A stretch of 64,000 nucleotides of DNA. Origin: Watersipora subatra (taxonomy: Eukaryota > Bryozoa > Gymnolaemata > Cheilostomatida > Watersiporidae). The DNA lies in NCBI RefSeq assembly GCF_963576615.1, contig NC_088716.1, positions 56,367,415 to 56,431,414 of the forward strand, in the 5' to 3' direction. Shown here in pieces: positions 33,601-45,016 of this stretch (positions are counted from its first letter, which is position 1; every line of letters begins with the position of its first letter). The notes under the pieces are model-generated. The model saw only the letters and a list, made by a program, of their open reading frames with translations. It had not been told where the DNA came from and ran no database searches. Made by a program: the position numbers and the translations under genes.

Positions 33601-36600
33601 TTTATTGAATGCGTGAAGTAAATTTGTGAAAATATTTCGACGAATAAAGTTGCATGAAAGTGTAAACAGAAACCATCCTGTAACAACTACGTCACATTTG
33701 AGCCGTTTTGGAAAGCGAATCCAAACTACGGCGGTCTCGTGTGGCTGCGATTAAATGTTCGTTTTTTGCTTTTAAGAGCTTGTAATCACATTCCCATAGA
33801 TTTTGCACCTACAATACAACAGAGTAAGACATGGTGAATCTTATGATACCAAATAACTGTAATGTGAATGTTGTTGCAAGTCAACCTTTAACAAACCTCT
33901 ACACACAACTATGACAACTCGCTTCAACTTGTCAGACTCATGTTGACAGGAAAGACTGCAAACGCTAATGTAAAATACACAAAATTTACAAGAGATTTTA
34001 ATTTTCTTAAACAACCAACTCACCTATTTTGTGACTGTTCAAGTTGAAATCTACATTCTTAGTAGCATCTCCACTCCAAGTTCGTGGTCCAGACGTTGAA
34101 GTCTTGTCACCATTTTTAGCAGCTGTGTGTTTCCTGCAAATCAGATAATCAGATACATATATTATGCGCGTAAGTGCTTTTAGCAAGCTTTGCCATGAGC
34201 AATAAATGCAAAACTGACTTAAGTACAAAAGCACATAGAGTAAAAGTAAAAAAATGACAGAAAATACCGAGAATTGCTAAGCATAATGCAGGAAAACCAT
34301 TGCCTAAATATTTCAGTGAATATTACAATTGGAGGTGTGAATCACCAGTAGAGTAGAATATGAGACAATGCCACAACATGCGAGACTCAAAACCATATAC
34401 GCAATAGAGCACCTTTTTCCTGAATGGAAGTTTTAAGTAAACTACATGTTCTACTACTACCATCCCTCCATCCCAGTCCTTCTCTCTGCCTCTGTCTCTC
34501 TCCCCACTCCAGTCCTCCCCCTCCCTTCATCTCCATCTCTCTTTCTCCACCTCAGTTTCTCCCTTCACTCCAGTTTCACCCCTCCAACCTGGTACCAACC
34601 ATACACCCCACTTCCTCCCTCTCTGCCGTAGTCACCCTCTTTCCGCCCTAGTCTCTCATCCTTCAGACACAATCTCTCTCCTTCTGCCCCGGCCCCTCTC
34701 TCCAATTCTCTCCCCTTCACAATAGTCTCTCCCTTGGCTCAAGTCCTCCCCTCTCTACCCCAGTCCTTCTCTTTTACCCAGTCCTCCCTCCCGGTTTAGT
34801 ACTTTCCCACTACTTCACACAAACAAAGGTATTTCTTAACAAAAGTCATATTTATGCCTTCACAGAGCAATAATCTAGTCATACTTGTACATGTTTAAAT
34901 AACCAGGTGAACATAGCAAAGCCAAGGATGGGGCGGCAAGTATGGTATGACGAGATGCAAGCTACACACGAGCTAGTATGATTAGACTCAGAAAATGGTG
35001 CATACTTATCAAGTCCAAGCTGTCTAATGTCAATGGGTGCAGGCTCCAGCACATTGTGGGACAGCTTGAACTTGTCACAAGTCCTCAGCAGGTCAAACAG
35101 CTTCTCTATCTGCTCATTGAATCTGTAGAACAGATCTTAGTAATTGCCTATTTTATATGCTATGAGAACTATGGGGATAGAGGATGCCCACAAAGTAGTC
35201 GTCAGTTTGAACTCGCAGATAGCAGACAACTCCCACAAATTTACAATCCTAGAAACAGAATGTTAGGTAAGAACTGGGAGATTGTGCTACAAATAGTTAC
35301 CATTATCTGTATTTATTATCATTTCCATTATCTTTGCATAGACAATTTGTGTACTGATGGTATATCAGTGAAGAATACAAAGCAAAACGTGTTTATAGTA
35401 ACCAGTAGTATTGCACCCGCTTTAAAGGTAAGATTGAAAAGCACAGTTGTTCTCCCGTCTGATCTTAGCCTGAGAAAAATTGGCTGGTGAGTTTAAATCT
35501 ACTTCTGCCCACTTCCAGTTTAGATAAGATTGAGGAATTGTATCGTTATGTGCCTGATACCTTCTCAGTGTAATCTCTATGTTTCAAGTGGGTTGAACTG
35601 CTAGTCCATGGGAAATACTGAGGGCATTTTAATACATACCTAAAAATCGAAAATAGCTGCTGGCAGAAGATTAGTTTATAATAACACACTGGTCAAAATT
35701 TTTGATAATAAAAGCTCAGAAATAGACTCAGATAGTGATCCAGATTGGTACTTCTAATCTAAACATACACTCTAGGTGAGAGCCTACCGCTACTGCAAAC
35801 AAAGAAAACCCACTCAATAACAATTGAATAAGATTGTACGCAATGAGGCCTATATTTCTGTGTAGCTATACAACCAAGCTTTATTGAAAAATGATATTGG
35901 CACTCACGTCAGTGGTGGAACAAAACCTACCTTCCTTCACTTCCATACATCTATGTACTCTGTACTAATATAATAACACCAAGTACACTTGAGGGGTGAG
36001 GGCTTGGCTCATCATAACAAAATTGGTGAAAATTGTCAGAAAATACCCTCACTAAATACATTGTTGTGAGTTATTTGTGTTCAGAGGTTGAAGAAGACTT
36101 GGAACCTGCCAGTGATAATGAAGGTGATCTATTAGTTTCCTCTGTTACCTTTGAACCATCATCTTTTTGCGAGAGTATGAAACACAACCTATTCACTATA
36201 CATGTATTTGATTTCTGTTTTTCATTTTTATTTTGCAAGCTTGAAACTTTGAAATGATCTCATTTCAAAAAGAATCATGCCATTCAAATTGCTTTCACGT
36301 TTGATGGAAAGTTGTTGAGACAGTCGAGGGTCACGGGACCCGCTTGCGTATGCATGATTGTAAAAGAAAATGTAAAAATTAGAAAGAAACAGACAAAAGT
36401 AAAAACATAAAAAACATCTTAACATGAAAGCGACCCATGGTGGGACAAAAAAGTTGGGAAAGTGCTTATAAAGCTGTAACTTACTTAGCCACAAGAGCTC
36501 TGGCATCTCGAACAGGAGCAGATGACTGCTGCTCTTCCATCTCATTTCCACACATCATACAATTGAAGGTGCCGGTGTTCATGTCAAAAAGGTGATCAGC

Positions 36601-37518
36601 TTCGAGATCTGTATAAGTCTTCATACAGAGTGTGCACTAGAATAATAATACGGTCAGGCATTTGACTACTTCAATATACAATGTATATTATTTATCAACT
36701 CATACATAATGTAGAATTTGCTTTTATTTTAGCCTTGACACAATGCACTGACATATCAAGTAACTATTCACACTAGAACCCCGGTAGTCTAATGTGCTGT
36801 AAGAGATTGTCAGGCGTGCCAACCTAACACAGAGAATAAGCATCTGGGCAGTTGTTTTGAAATGCTGACATGTGGTCTATTTGTGTAGGTGTTAGGGTGT
36901 CTGTCTACCGAGCTGAATGTCATGAGTTGGAGTCTTGTTGAATGCATTATTTTATCTTAACTTTGACCCCTGGCTACAGATGGGCAGACTGATAGACACC
37001 GCTATTTCACCGTTATTATAGTGAAGACCGTCTTGACAAAAAAAACCTAGCTACATATAGAACCTCCAACTATATGACTGACATCTGTTCCCCTGATATT
37101 TGCAGTAGGTAAAGAAATAAAAAATGATACAAACTTTGAACGAGGCTCGGCTTGTCGAATCCCTCTCTTGTACTTCTAATTTTCGTCTCACATGATCTAA
37201 TTTGTACTTGACAACATTAACAAAGCCTGTATAGTGTATGAAGTAATAGTTGTGCTTTGTTGTCTTTCCATCTGCGTCTGACTCCATCTTCATCCTCGTC
37301 TTAATAAATTGATCATTTTTAAGTCTTTTCAAAGAAACGCCCATTTGCTTTTTGTCAAGCTTGAGAAGCTCGCTAATGTCTTCCTCCTTCATACAAGCGT
37401 TGCGCAGGAGCATGTCTATAATCAGGGTCTCTTCTATTGTATAGAAACCTCGCATCACGAATTTAAGCAGCTTTCTTAGCGGGTCGGGCACCTCCGTCAC
37501 AACCTCTGTCCCATCCAT
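24639..37518 (-). CDS. GTF2E1: General transcription factor IIE subunit 1 (TFIIE-alpha)
   Basis: Complete minus-strand gene in seven coding exons: 37518-37135, 36636-36485, 35122-35006, 34133-34024, 32909-32788, 26771-26597 and 24808-24639. All junctions are GT-AG and phases match, giving 409 residues (human about 439). Residues 1-128 are the winged-helix domain, with [17 protein letters not shown] and a [16 protein letters not shown] helix. The zinc ribbon has C129-x2-C132 and C154-x2-C157, the same positions I recall in human TFIIE-alpha. The helix [12 protein letters not shown] follows. The central WLTKSTV and IMNTLLIHE motifs are conserved, and an acidic tail (ESDDDEE) precedes a C-terminal helix, as used by the family to contact TFIIH. 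TFIIE recruits TFIIH to the RNA polymerase II pre-initiation complex. The introns carry most of the region's repeats. Confidence 0.95.
24809..26596 (-). other. Last intron of GTF2E1
   Basis: About 1.8 kb between the final two exons. Apart from the 31-bp minisatellite I see only AT-rich unique sequence. Confidence 0.45.
25854..26098 (+). repeat. 31-bp minisatellite in the last GTF2E1 intron
   Basis: About eight copies of a 31-bp unit, CACTCTTTTCCAAGAGAGCA plus TACACTCTCCT. The unit length is not a multiple of three and the array is intronic. The protein-like open frame across it (repeated [12 protein letters not shown] and HSFPREHTL) is therefore a by-product of the repeat. Some later copies are shortened. 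Confidence 0.9.
27370..27930 (+). repeat. Composite repeat copy A (CCCGGCGTTGCCCG module plus tRNA-like module)
   Basis: The copy opens with CTGTGCCACCCGGCGTTGCC and the sequence TTGATTTGTATTTAACATAT, both shared with copies near 29900 and 31650. A tRNA-like segment at about 27663-27775 has a B-box-like GAGATCGAATC and the shared tail CCAAGATTTTAA..ATAGCCGGA. The copy is truncated relative to the others. Confidence 0.55.
27931..28569. other. GTF2E1 intron sequence between repeat copies
   Basis: About 640 bp with no shared repeat block or coding exon that I could recognise. Confidence 0.35.
28570..29000 (+). repeat. Composite repeat copy B with tRNA-derived SINE-like module
   Basis: It starts with CTGTGCTATCCGGAGTTACC near 28577. 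At 28817-28890 a tRNA-like segment contains an A-box-like TGGCTGAGTTGGTAAGGC and a B-box-like GAGATCAAATC with the expected spacing. The CCAAGACATTAATAGTTATA tail and CGACCAACTTCGAGAAATAT follow. RNA polymerase III-type boxes suggest a tRNA-derived SINE origin. Confidence 0.6.
29010..29875 (+). repeat. Composite repeat copy C
   Basis: It contains the shared blocks ATTAGCAAGTAATAGCTAAA (near 29180), GGTTACTGTTCCAGCAAAAG (near 29349) and GAGATATCGGACTGTCTTTG (near 29436). A tRNA-like segment near 29700-29780 has TGGTAGCTAAGTGCCCGG and AGAGTTCACATC. The order of blocks is the same as in the other copies. Confidence 0.55.
29880..30850 (+). repeat. Composite repeat copy D, left arm of a large inverted repeat
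   Basis: The most complete copy. It has the module TATCAGGCGTTGCCAGG, TTGATTTGTATTTAACATAT, the GGTTACTGTTCCACCAGAAG block and a tRNA-like segment (about 30652-30750) with TATCTCAGTGGTAAAGCGC (A box) and GAGTTCAAATCC (B box). It ends in the CCAAGATTTTAAT tail and an AT microsatellite. Copy E lies just downstream in the opposite orientation. Confidence 0.6.
30905..31712 (-). repeat. Composite repeat copy E, right arm of the inverted repeat
   Basis: Reverse-oriented copy. The tRNA-like segment at about 30925-31030 (minus strand GTAGCTCAATAGTGG and GAGTTCAAATTC) comes first in plus coordinates. The GTTACTGTTCCAGCAGAAGC block follows, and the copy ends with TATTACCCGGGCAACGCCTG near 31680. It mirrors copy D over about 800 bp. 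Confidence 0.6.
31708..31920. repeat. TATA-rich microsatellite
   Basis: Long imperfect (TA)n with TATATTG and ACAATATATA interruptions, next to the end of repeat copy E. Confidence 0.85.
31921..32787 (-). other. GTF2E1 intron sequence downstream of exon 5
   Basis: Unique AT-rich sequence following (in transcript order) the donor at 32786-32787. Nothing recognisable was seen. Confidence 0.35.
33010..33887. mobile_element. TTAA-flanked long-TIR MITE, copy 2
   Basis: The 878-bp element is flanked by TTAA (33006-33009 and 33888-33891). Its ends, AGGTTGACTTGCAACAAAAT and its inverse, match precisely at the tips. It shares nearly the whole length with copy 1 at 11543-12419, in the same orientation, with small substitutions and indels. 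It lies in a GTF2E1 intron. It has no coding capacity. Confidence 0.75.
34440..34805. repeat. Polypyrimidine/polypurine low-complexity tract
   Basis: About 360 bp on the plus strand are almost entirely C and T (CCCTCC, CTCTCTC, CCAGTC repeats), so the GTF2E1 transcript strand is purine-rich here. Such tracts can form triplex structures. The open frames across it are composition artefacts. Confidence 0.8.
35123..36484 (-). other. GTF2E1 intron 2
   Basis: About 1.36 kb. A plus-strand stretch ending [14 protein letters not shown] (to about 35758) and an acidic frame near 36080-36160 were noted. Neither has enough context to call a gene. Confidence 0.3.
36637..37134 (-). other. GTF2E1 intron 1
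   Basis: About 0.5 kb of non-coding sequence between the winged-helix exon and the zinc-ribbon exon. Nothing recognisable was seen. Confidence 0.4.
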
Positions 37519-38430
37519 TAGGAGTTAGCTTGAAAGACCAAAAACTGCCAAAAATAGGTTTCAATATACTGAACATTTGTATTAGAAAACTTAGAAGAGA
37601 AGGTATTGCGAATGACTTTCTTGTTCATGCTATCATGCTTTTCAAGTCAAAAGACATTAAAGATGGCATGAGAAAGGCAATGAGGGTTACCAAATATAAA
37701 ATAATGATAAAAAACAACAAAACAAACAACGAATAACTTCGGTATCTTATACAACCATCAATGGAAGTGCATATTGCTGTTTTTATCTAATGTCAGATCA
37801 CACAATAAGTGCAATCAAAGGGATTACAATCTAAAACTGCAACTATGGTACTCTTAAGCCTGACAGTCTTCTTTGACATGTTACGCAACATGCAAACAGG
37901 ACTAGATGTAAACATCTTCGGCTAGTGTTACACCAACCATTTTCCGATAACAAGAATGCAAATTACTTACAACACAGGCTTCCACTGACCGCCATTCACT
38001 TTCCTTCATCACCCTCTTCTAATAAACTAACTAGAAGATAATTACAAAGTTTCCATACAGCGATAGTGTGTCAGTGCCGAAGCACTACGTTGGGTCGACA
38101 AGCAGATCCTGTTTCCAAAGAGCGCTGTAGTAGAGTGACGGTTGTGCGATGCTTTATATCGAGAGTGTTTCGGCAACAAAAATTTCTGCCAAAGAAGCAA
38201 CAGAAAGCAAGACCTGTGCGCCTAAGCAAATGCGAAGCCGTTGATCGTTAAGGCCACTTCCATGGCTCAAAGATGGCGCATTACACGGGTGTTTCGCTGT
38301 CAAACAGTGACATTTAATCACAACAAAATGAGACACGACTGTTTCCATGATGACATTGCAGCGCCATATGAGAGATGTGTCCCTACGCTGTCACTGTATG
38401 GAAACTTAGTTACTCATAAGTAGACAATTC
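37519..38430 (-). promoter_or_regulatory. Upstream region of GTF2E1
   Basis: About 0.9 kb before the GTF2E1 start codon. The part from about 38060 to 38400 is richer in G+C and CpG than its surroundings, which fits a promoter. No core element can be pointed to. Confidence 0.3.
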
Positions 38431-41400
38431 CAAAAGAACCAGACTCACTTTTTGGAGTTCTTCAGAAGTATTTTTAGGAGTATCACGGTTCTATCTTCTA
38501 ATTTCTGTGACTGACACGAAGAGGGATGACAGCCAGGTTTATGACTTTTCAAGTCTATATCTGTCCTGTACCCCTTCCTGTTACCTTCTAAACATCACTA
38601 TATCACATAAACCATCAAACTGATGGCTCCACCATTTTGGCTTTTATGCAAAGATCAATCGCTCAAGTAATACCATATTTTCAACTCACAGAATAATGAC
38701 AGCTCCAGTCTTCTTTTCAGCCAGCTTCATCAAAGAACTTCATTCTGGACTATCAGCCAGATCTATATTTGGGAAAAAATAGCTTGAGGTAGTAGCTGCT
38801 ATACTTGACAACTTGCAAAAACTAAGCATTTGTTAGGAATGCTTAACATCAAGAAATTACTTGTTTGAATTTATTGTACTATCAGGCATCATTAATCGTA
38901 GTATTTCTTTATTCATATATTCTCCTTATTCAGCTGACCTTTGTCATATAATTTGTTTCATCATATATGTAATTTCTTGCATTATTAATCGACTTCATGA
39001 ACCTTTTACTTCTAAATGCCAATTTATTTCTTTGACATCTGACAAGGACTAATAAAAATGTGAAAAAAGCGAACAATTGATTCACAAAGTAAACAGGGAC
39101 AAAAAGTAATAAAAAGTAGCAAAATAAAAAATACGCTAAACGTCATACAAAAAGAGCCCTTGGACACAATGCATAACAAATAGATGCCGGCGGTTATGAC
39201 ATTCAAAGCAAAAACAGGCCACACAGTCATACCAGAGTCACAAGAAAACGCAAGAAAACAGTTAAGGTCTAAGGAGTTTAATGAAAGCATTGCAAATCTG
39301 TAATTCTCCAGAAATACATGACTTATCAAGGTTGTCCAAGTTTCAATGTACTCCGCCATTAGCTCCACTGGCATTAACTTCACATGTAACAATGTAAAAA
39401 TACTTGTGGCAAAATAGAAACCTTGTTTGTTGTACAAAGTGAAACAAATTTCAAACTCACCATTGGTGGTGTAATGCTCGATGAGAGACCTACTCTAAAT
39501 ATCTCTAAGATTGTGATTGATGACAGATTGAATGATCTACTGTAGGAGTCTAAAATTATGATGACATAACACTCTGTCATTAGAGGACGTAGCGGTCCTA
39601 CCTTGTATGCATTCTAGCTTGTAGCTTTGTAGGTGTTTATAGAAACAGAAACCTTTGCAGTTATTAAGAAACTGGCAGACTACCACTGTGACACTTCAGA
39701 AACATTGAAAATGGGCACTAAGTAGCATATATCAAGTAGCAGGCACTTGGGTGAGATCTGTTATGTAGCTGTCTTATAAAATGTTATTTGTTACTTCTTT
39801 TTATTCATAAATAACTGCACTTACATTATATTGATATTTTTAATCAAATATTACATGGAACACGTAATTAAAGACTGGACGTTTTTGTTTAAACGTTCAG
39901 ATGGGTTTCATAATGTTGGACACGTTTTGAAAGGAATGTTTGTTGTCAACCTATAGAATTAAATTTTGACTACTATTGTTACTCTAATCATAAAGAAGCT
40001 GTACGACTATGATATCGCATTCAAGTACAGAAAATAAATCTTTAGACCTTGTTAGCAGAGAAATTATAACTTTGTGAATAACATGCTCACTAAAAATCCT
40101 TTACATTCATCTCAATGTCATATAACATACATATAATGGTCTTCATTTCATTAGAGAGTGATGCTCAGTAAACCATTAGGTCACTCTATTGATGTTTTGA
40201 AAGGTCTGCAAAAATTTCATTTGTAACAGCATTTGTACCAGGCCTAGTGGCTAGCAATATTACTGTAATCTATAAAGCTACTGTACTTACAATAGATATA
40301 TAATATTATATAAAAAAACATTCAGATAATGTGCACTGATAGAAATGAGGATTGCAACAAAGTTGATGAGTTGAATGCAATAGGTGAAACTAGTTAATCA
40401 CTTTTTGATCACAAAAACAATTGAAATCACTCAAGTTAAAGCAAGTGAATGACATGCTAAAACAATACTAGGACTATGGTAAATATTTTTAGCTATTTTT
40501 AGCATTTTTGCCATGCTGAGCAGAATCAATACAACAGAATGTAGTCTTATAAAAAAACACCCGAAAGAAAGTCTACTGAGATAAGTGCTGTGAGATTTGA
40601 TGGCTAGATAAAAACCTTCTGAAATTACTATTGCTGATCTCAATAAACTGATAGAGCTCACTGAACAAGCCTGAACAGAAATAAGTTTTCTTAATAAGTT
40701 GCCTTAATGACACTCTAAGGGCCTTCCTTGAGCCAGACATACTGCAATCGCAATAGATGATAGCCTATATTTCTTTTGTGTACACTAAAAGTGATATAGA
40801 AGAGAAAAATTACCATCTTTCACATGTAAAATGGCGAAACGTATTTTACTATTGAATAAGTATCTACATGAATTCTTAAAACTGACAGATTTGAAAAAAT
40901 GTGTCCCGTAAAATTTAACTCAGCCCTGCCAACCATGAACTAAAGAAAACTAGACTTCCAGAATTATTAGGGTGGTTTTGAATAAGGCAACATAACAAAG
41001 TGTCACATTTAATAGTGATGTACAAACTAACATGTTTCTAAAGTATATCTGCAACAAGTCGAGCATAAAATTTTTAATTAGACAATATATTAAAAACTAC
41101 CATCAAAAGACAGACTCAGCAGAAATGATAGGAATGCTTTTGGTTTAAAAAAGCTCACTTTTGATTCAATGCACTTTCTTGTCGGCAAAATGACCTCTTT
41201 ACATTAGTCAACTGCTTATATGCAGCATATACATTTCTTTTATGTGCTAACAAATCATTTTACCAAAACAACGTCATTAAAGCCAAAAAAATTAAAACTG
41301 GTATTAATATTGTAGCTAAATAGTACATGGAAACAATTTTATGTAGCTACTTTCAAGAATCAAAATCAAGCTCTTAACCAACCAAATCAACCAAAATATA

Positions 41401-41630
41401 GTCAAACCTCTACATTTGCAGTCAACTAATTCTGAGATTTATCATGGCGTGTTCAAGCAAATATTTAGTTCGTTTGTTGCCAAAAATCTAGCAATAAATA
41501 ATAAAGTTAATACTAGAAATGCCCATAGTAAATGTTTTCTTGCAATCATCCAAGTTTAAATATGACGCACCACCAGCTTTGAGTGCATAAGTTATTTCTG
41601 TAATAGACCAACTGTAACACTTGATTTATC
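38431..41630. other. Intergenic AT-rich region
   Basis: About 3.2 kb without any exon or repeat that I can recognise. A 137-codon minus-strand frame at 39024-39437 has no visible domain, and flanking splice signals did not extend it. Confidence 0.35.
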
Positions 41631-41734
41631 TATGACAATGGAGTCACAAATGTCACAAAAGGTCACTAATCTAAGTGAGAAAGATTCCAGAGAAGCCAGA
41701 GATAAAAATCAAAAAGCCAAAATAAATTGACGCA

Positions 41735-42073
41735 GTGGACAAAGTAAAAGGTTTACTCTGTGAATGCCACATATCCTACCAATTAGATCCAGATAACATA
41801 TTCAGACTAGGCAGAATTAATGATGAAAACAATCAGGGAGGGCAGAAAATAAGGCCTTTAAAAATCTGCACCAGCTCAAAAGAAGAAAAATTGGAGATAG
41901 TTAAAAGAGTCAATGGGCTGAAAAGACCTGGGGTGTTTGCCAAGTTAGATATGACTAAAGAAAAAAGAGATGAGGATTTTCAGTTATTTCAGACATTGAA
42001 GAAAACAAGAGAGGAAAATCCAATGGAAAAGTTCAAGATATATAGGAAAAAGACAGTGAAAATAAATCCCTGA
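41735..42073 (+). pseudogene. LINE ORF1 remnant
   Basis: Translates to FRLGRINDENNQGGQKIRPL, then EEKLEIVKRVNGLK and LDMTKEKRDEDFQLF. This is the R-L-G-(x)n-R-P-L and D-x-T-x2-(K/R)R pattern of RRM-like ORF1 proteins in CR1/Jockey-type elements. The frame ends where the endonuclease part begins. Upstream sequence from 41636 (MTMESQMSQKVTNL) may be its N-terminus but is interrupted by a stop. Confidence 0.6.
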
Positions 42074-42383
42074 AATTGTTGTAAACAAATGCCAGATCTG
42101 TGAAAGGAAAGTTAAATGAAGTGCAAATTCTGGCTTCAGAGTGTGATATCTTATGCGTGACCAAACCCCATCTTGGCCCCAGTTTTAATAACATGGTTCT
42201 GAATTCAACGCAACAGGTTATATACAGATGTGATAGGAACAGACATGGAGTGGAGTTATGATTGCTCTACCACCTAGTTTACCACACCGACATGTGCAAC
42301 TACATAGGTCATTTTTCCCTATTGAATTTGTTTGTACTCATATCGAGTGTTCTATGAATGGTTTTGACTTTGTTGTTTTGTGA

Positions 42384-43048
42384 GTGTATATTCCTCCTAG
42401 TTTAACTAAAGATGCAGTAGATTCACTCGATGAGCTGTTGGACTTGATTTTTTTTAATTATCCAAAATCAACTATTATAGTTACTGGGGATTTTAACTTT
42501 CGGGACATCAGTTGGTCTGAGTACAGGATTAAACTATCTTCTAACAAAAGATCGACTCACAGATCACTTATAAACTGCATACTGTCCCATAACATAAGTC
42601 AAATAGTAACCGAGCCTACCCATTACCCTGGTAATACTTTAAACTTAATTTTAACTGATAGGCCTAGTTTCATCTATTACCTAAATGTTTTAAATCTTGG
42701 TCTCAGTGACCATTACATGGTAGAACTTAAACTGGAAGCGCAGTTCAGTTATCCGAGAAATAGAACTACCTCTTTTAGGATGTATGGTAAAGCTAACTTT
42801 CCTGCAATCAGTGAGGCCCTGAATCGCACCCTGATAACAACAAAACAGACGATTGAGGAAAAGCAAAACATTAATTTAGTCTGGAATTTGATTGAGAGTG
42901 ATATTAAATCTGCTGTCAATCAGTTTGTACCTAGATACATAGCAAACAGTGAAAACTTGAATGAGCCTCCCTGGTTTAGCAATCACACTAGAAAAGAAGT
43001 GAAGAAACAGAGAAATCTGTATGACAAATTTAAACTAATCGATACTTG
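42384..43048 (+). pseudogene. LINE endonuclease domain remnant
   Basis: Shows the AP-endonuclease-type motifs IVTGDFNFRDISW and LNLGLSDHYMVEL, the Asp-Asn and Ser-Asp-His signatures of LINE endonucleases. N-terminal parts lie upstream in broken frames from about 42090. The C-terminal NEPPWFSNHTRKEVKKQRN linker leads towards the reverse transcriptase. Confidence 0.75.
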
Positions 43049-43484
43049 AAGCCAATTTGGTTATATATAAAACTGCGAGGCGAAACAATGAGAAGCTATT
43101 TCGCAAATTAGAACACGATTATTTTTACAAAGCTTTATTTGAAACATTAAGCAGTGGGAATAGTAAACGTTTTTACAAATTTTATAATAGAAAGAGTGGT
43201 AAAAGCATTTCAAGATTCAGTCACTTTTAAAAACATGTCTGTTATACAATCAGCAGAAATTTTTAACTCATAGTTTCACAGTGTTTTTCAAAGGACGTTT
43301 CAGATTCAGTAGAATGTGGGAAGAGTGCTAACTAAACAATACGGATTACAAGTAAAAGAGTTAAAAAATTGCTCATTGGCCTCAAGCCTGGTAAAGCCCC
43401 AGATCAATTGAGAAGGAAGAATTTGAATTTTGATGTTGTAGTAACTGGTCAGAGACTGGCTCTTATTTTTCAGACTTCGGTGAA

Positions 43485-44598
43485 TTGCCAGATATTTGGA
43501 AAACGGTTAATGTTGTTCCTATTTTTAAGAAGGAAGAAAGAGAAAATCCCACTAACTATAGACTGGGCTCGCTGACAAGTATCTTTTGCAAGCTACTCGA
43601 GCACACACTACTTAGTAGCATTAATCAACATCTAGATAGTGACTTGAGTTCGAACCAGCATGGCTTTAGGAAAGATTTCTCCTGCCCTACACAATTACTA
43701 ACAACCACTGATGACATGATGAAAATGGTTGACAATAAAATTGTAGTACATGCCATGGTCATTGACTTCTCCAAGGCTTTTGACAAAGTGCCTCACAATT
43801 TGCTAATAAGAAAATTACGCGAATCAACTATTGGCACTAACATATTCAAATGGATAAGAAACTTTTTATTCAACAGGAGTCAGCGAGTGATGGTGGAGGA
43901 GGCTACGTCTACCTCTTTGAATGTTACATCGGGAGTCCCCCAGGGTTCTGTCCTGCGGCCTTTTTTTTGTGTATATTGATAACATTTCAGAAATCCTAAA
44001 AAAATCATTTATTAGGCTTTTTGCAGATGATGCATTGGTGTATTACCCTGTAGAAACTCAGACTGATAAACAAGTTTTTCAGCAAGACCTTGTTTTACTA
44101 GAACAGTGGGCTGATAGAGAAAAAATGTTTTTTAATACGAATAAATGTCAGGTGGTTCACTTTGCCAAGCGATGTAGTAACAGCGATTTTACATATTACT
44201 TTAACGGTAAGTGACTAGATATTGTGACACATTTTAAATATTTGGGAGTAAATATTGCCAATGATTTCAACTGGGACCTGCACATAGACTCAATAACTGC
44301 CAGGGGGTCCCAAAGGCTTGTTATGATTAAGCATGTTTTGTATGGCGGGCCCAGAGAAGTGAAAAGGATCGCATACCTCACATTGATTAGGCCAATAATG
44401 GAATACGCCAGTGAGGTATGGGACCGATATTTGATGAGACAGATAACACTTTTGAAAAATGTGCAGAGGAAGGCAATCCGTTTTATTTCAGGAATTAAGG
44501 GTATACTGAGTGTATCGTTTTTGCTCTATTTTAATTTAGACCTAGAGCTTTTTTGCCACAAAGCTAGCAACATTTTTAATCTCAAATATCATTCCTAG
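43485..44598 (+). pseudogene. LINE reverse transcriptase remnant
   Basis: Three overlapping frames (43485-43979, 43921-44214 and 44224-44598) contain LPDIWKTVNVVPIFKKEE, VIDFSKAFDKVPHNLL, GVPQGSVL, the catalytic FADDALVYY box, and the C-terminal HFKYLGVNI and RPIMEYASEVWD. This is the standard order of non-LTR reverse transcriptases. A frameshift near 43970 and an in-frame stop near 44213 break the protein. Confidence 0.85.
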
Positions 44599-44624
44599 CA
44601 GTCAATGAAAATAAAACATGGTTT

Positions 44625-44751
44625 GAATGCAGGCATTTTCACAAAGACAAACGCCTTATAATAAAGCTAATTGGCTTTATTAGTTCTACCCATAATAGTT
44701 CATATATATAATAAATATTAAGGCGTTTCTCCTTGTAAAAATGCCTGCATT
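44625..44751. mobile_element. Small palindromic MITE-like element
   Basis: Left arm about 44625-44658 (GAATGCAGGCATTTT..AACGCCTTA) and right arm about 44718-44751 are inverted copies with few mismatches around a ~60-bp AT-rich centre. It lies between the LINE and the young LTR element. No clear target duplication was seen. Confidence 0.55.
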
Positions 44752-44811
44752 TTAATCATATTTTATTGATAGAAAACTGGAGCTTTTAAAAATATGTTGC
44801 ATCTAGCAGCC

Positions 44812-45001
44812 TGTTGTGTTTGCTTTGAGATTAACTGCTTTTAATTACTTTGAGATTATGTGTCCTGTTACGCATGCACAGTAAGTTACATGCTGGAGAT
44901 AAAATAATAAAAGTTGCTTTGCTTAATAACTTTCTTGATTACTTTTAATCTAAGCCATCCAGGCTTATTAGTGACTATTAACATTCTATACACATATAAT
45001 A
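44812..45001 (+). repeat. 5' LTR of the young Gypsy element
   Basis: 190 bp starting TGTTGTGTTTGC and ending CACATATAATA. It contains AATAATAAAAG, a possible poly(A)/TATA-like signal. It is identical to the 3' LTR except A versus G in GCATGC(A/G)CAG. Confidence 0.93.
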
Positions 45002-45002
45002 T

Positions 45003-45015
45003 TGGCGACGAGGAT
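45003..45015 (+). promoter_or_regulatory. Primer-binding site, tRNA-Ser type
   Basis: TGGCGACGAGGAT is complementary to the 3' end of an animal tRNA-Ser(GCT) plus CCA, as I recall that tRNA (ending ATCCTCGTCG). It starts one base after the LTR, the normal place for the minus-strand primer. Confidence 0.7.
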
Positions 45016-45016
45016 A

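Larger units (their letters stand above)
41636..44600 (+). mobile_element. Decayed non-LTR retrotransposon (Jockey/CR1-like)
   Basis: Fragments of both proteins are present in order. ORF1-like sequence occupies 41636-42073, endonuclease remnants about 42090-43048, and reverse transcriptase about 43330-44598. Reading frame changes and stops break it repeatedly. No target duplication was found, so the ends are approximate; the 3' end runs to about 44600, next to a small palindromic element. Confidence 0.8.

Noticed and set aside
34424..34651. Pro/Ser/Leu-rich open frames
   Set aside because: They are translations of a low-complexity pyrimidine tract within an intron.
34978..35490. 170-codon plus-strand frame
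   Set aside because: It overlaps a minus-strand TFIIE-alpha exon (35006-35122), has no recognisable domain and reads as a shadow plus intron.
35695..35758. Acidic tail [10 protein letters not shown] on the plus strand
   Set aside because: It resembles short acidic regions of some transposase-derived proteins, but there is no adjoining domain.
39024..39437. 137-codon minus-strand frame with hydrophobic stretches
   Set aside because: No known motif, no supporting splice partners and composition like the surrounding AT-rich DNA.
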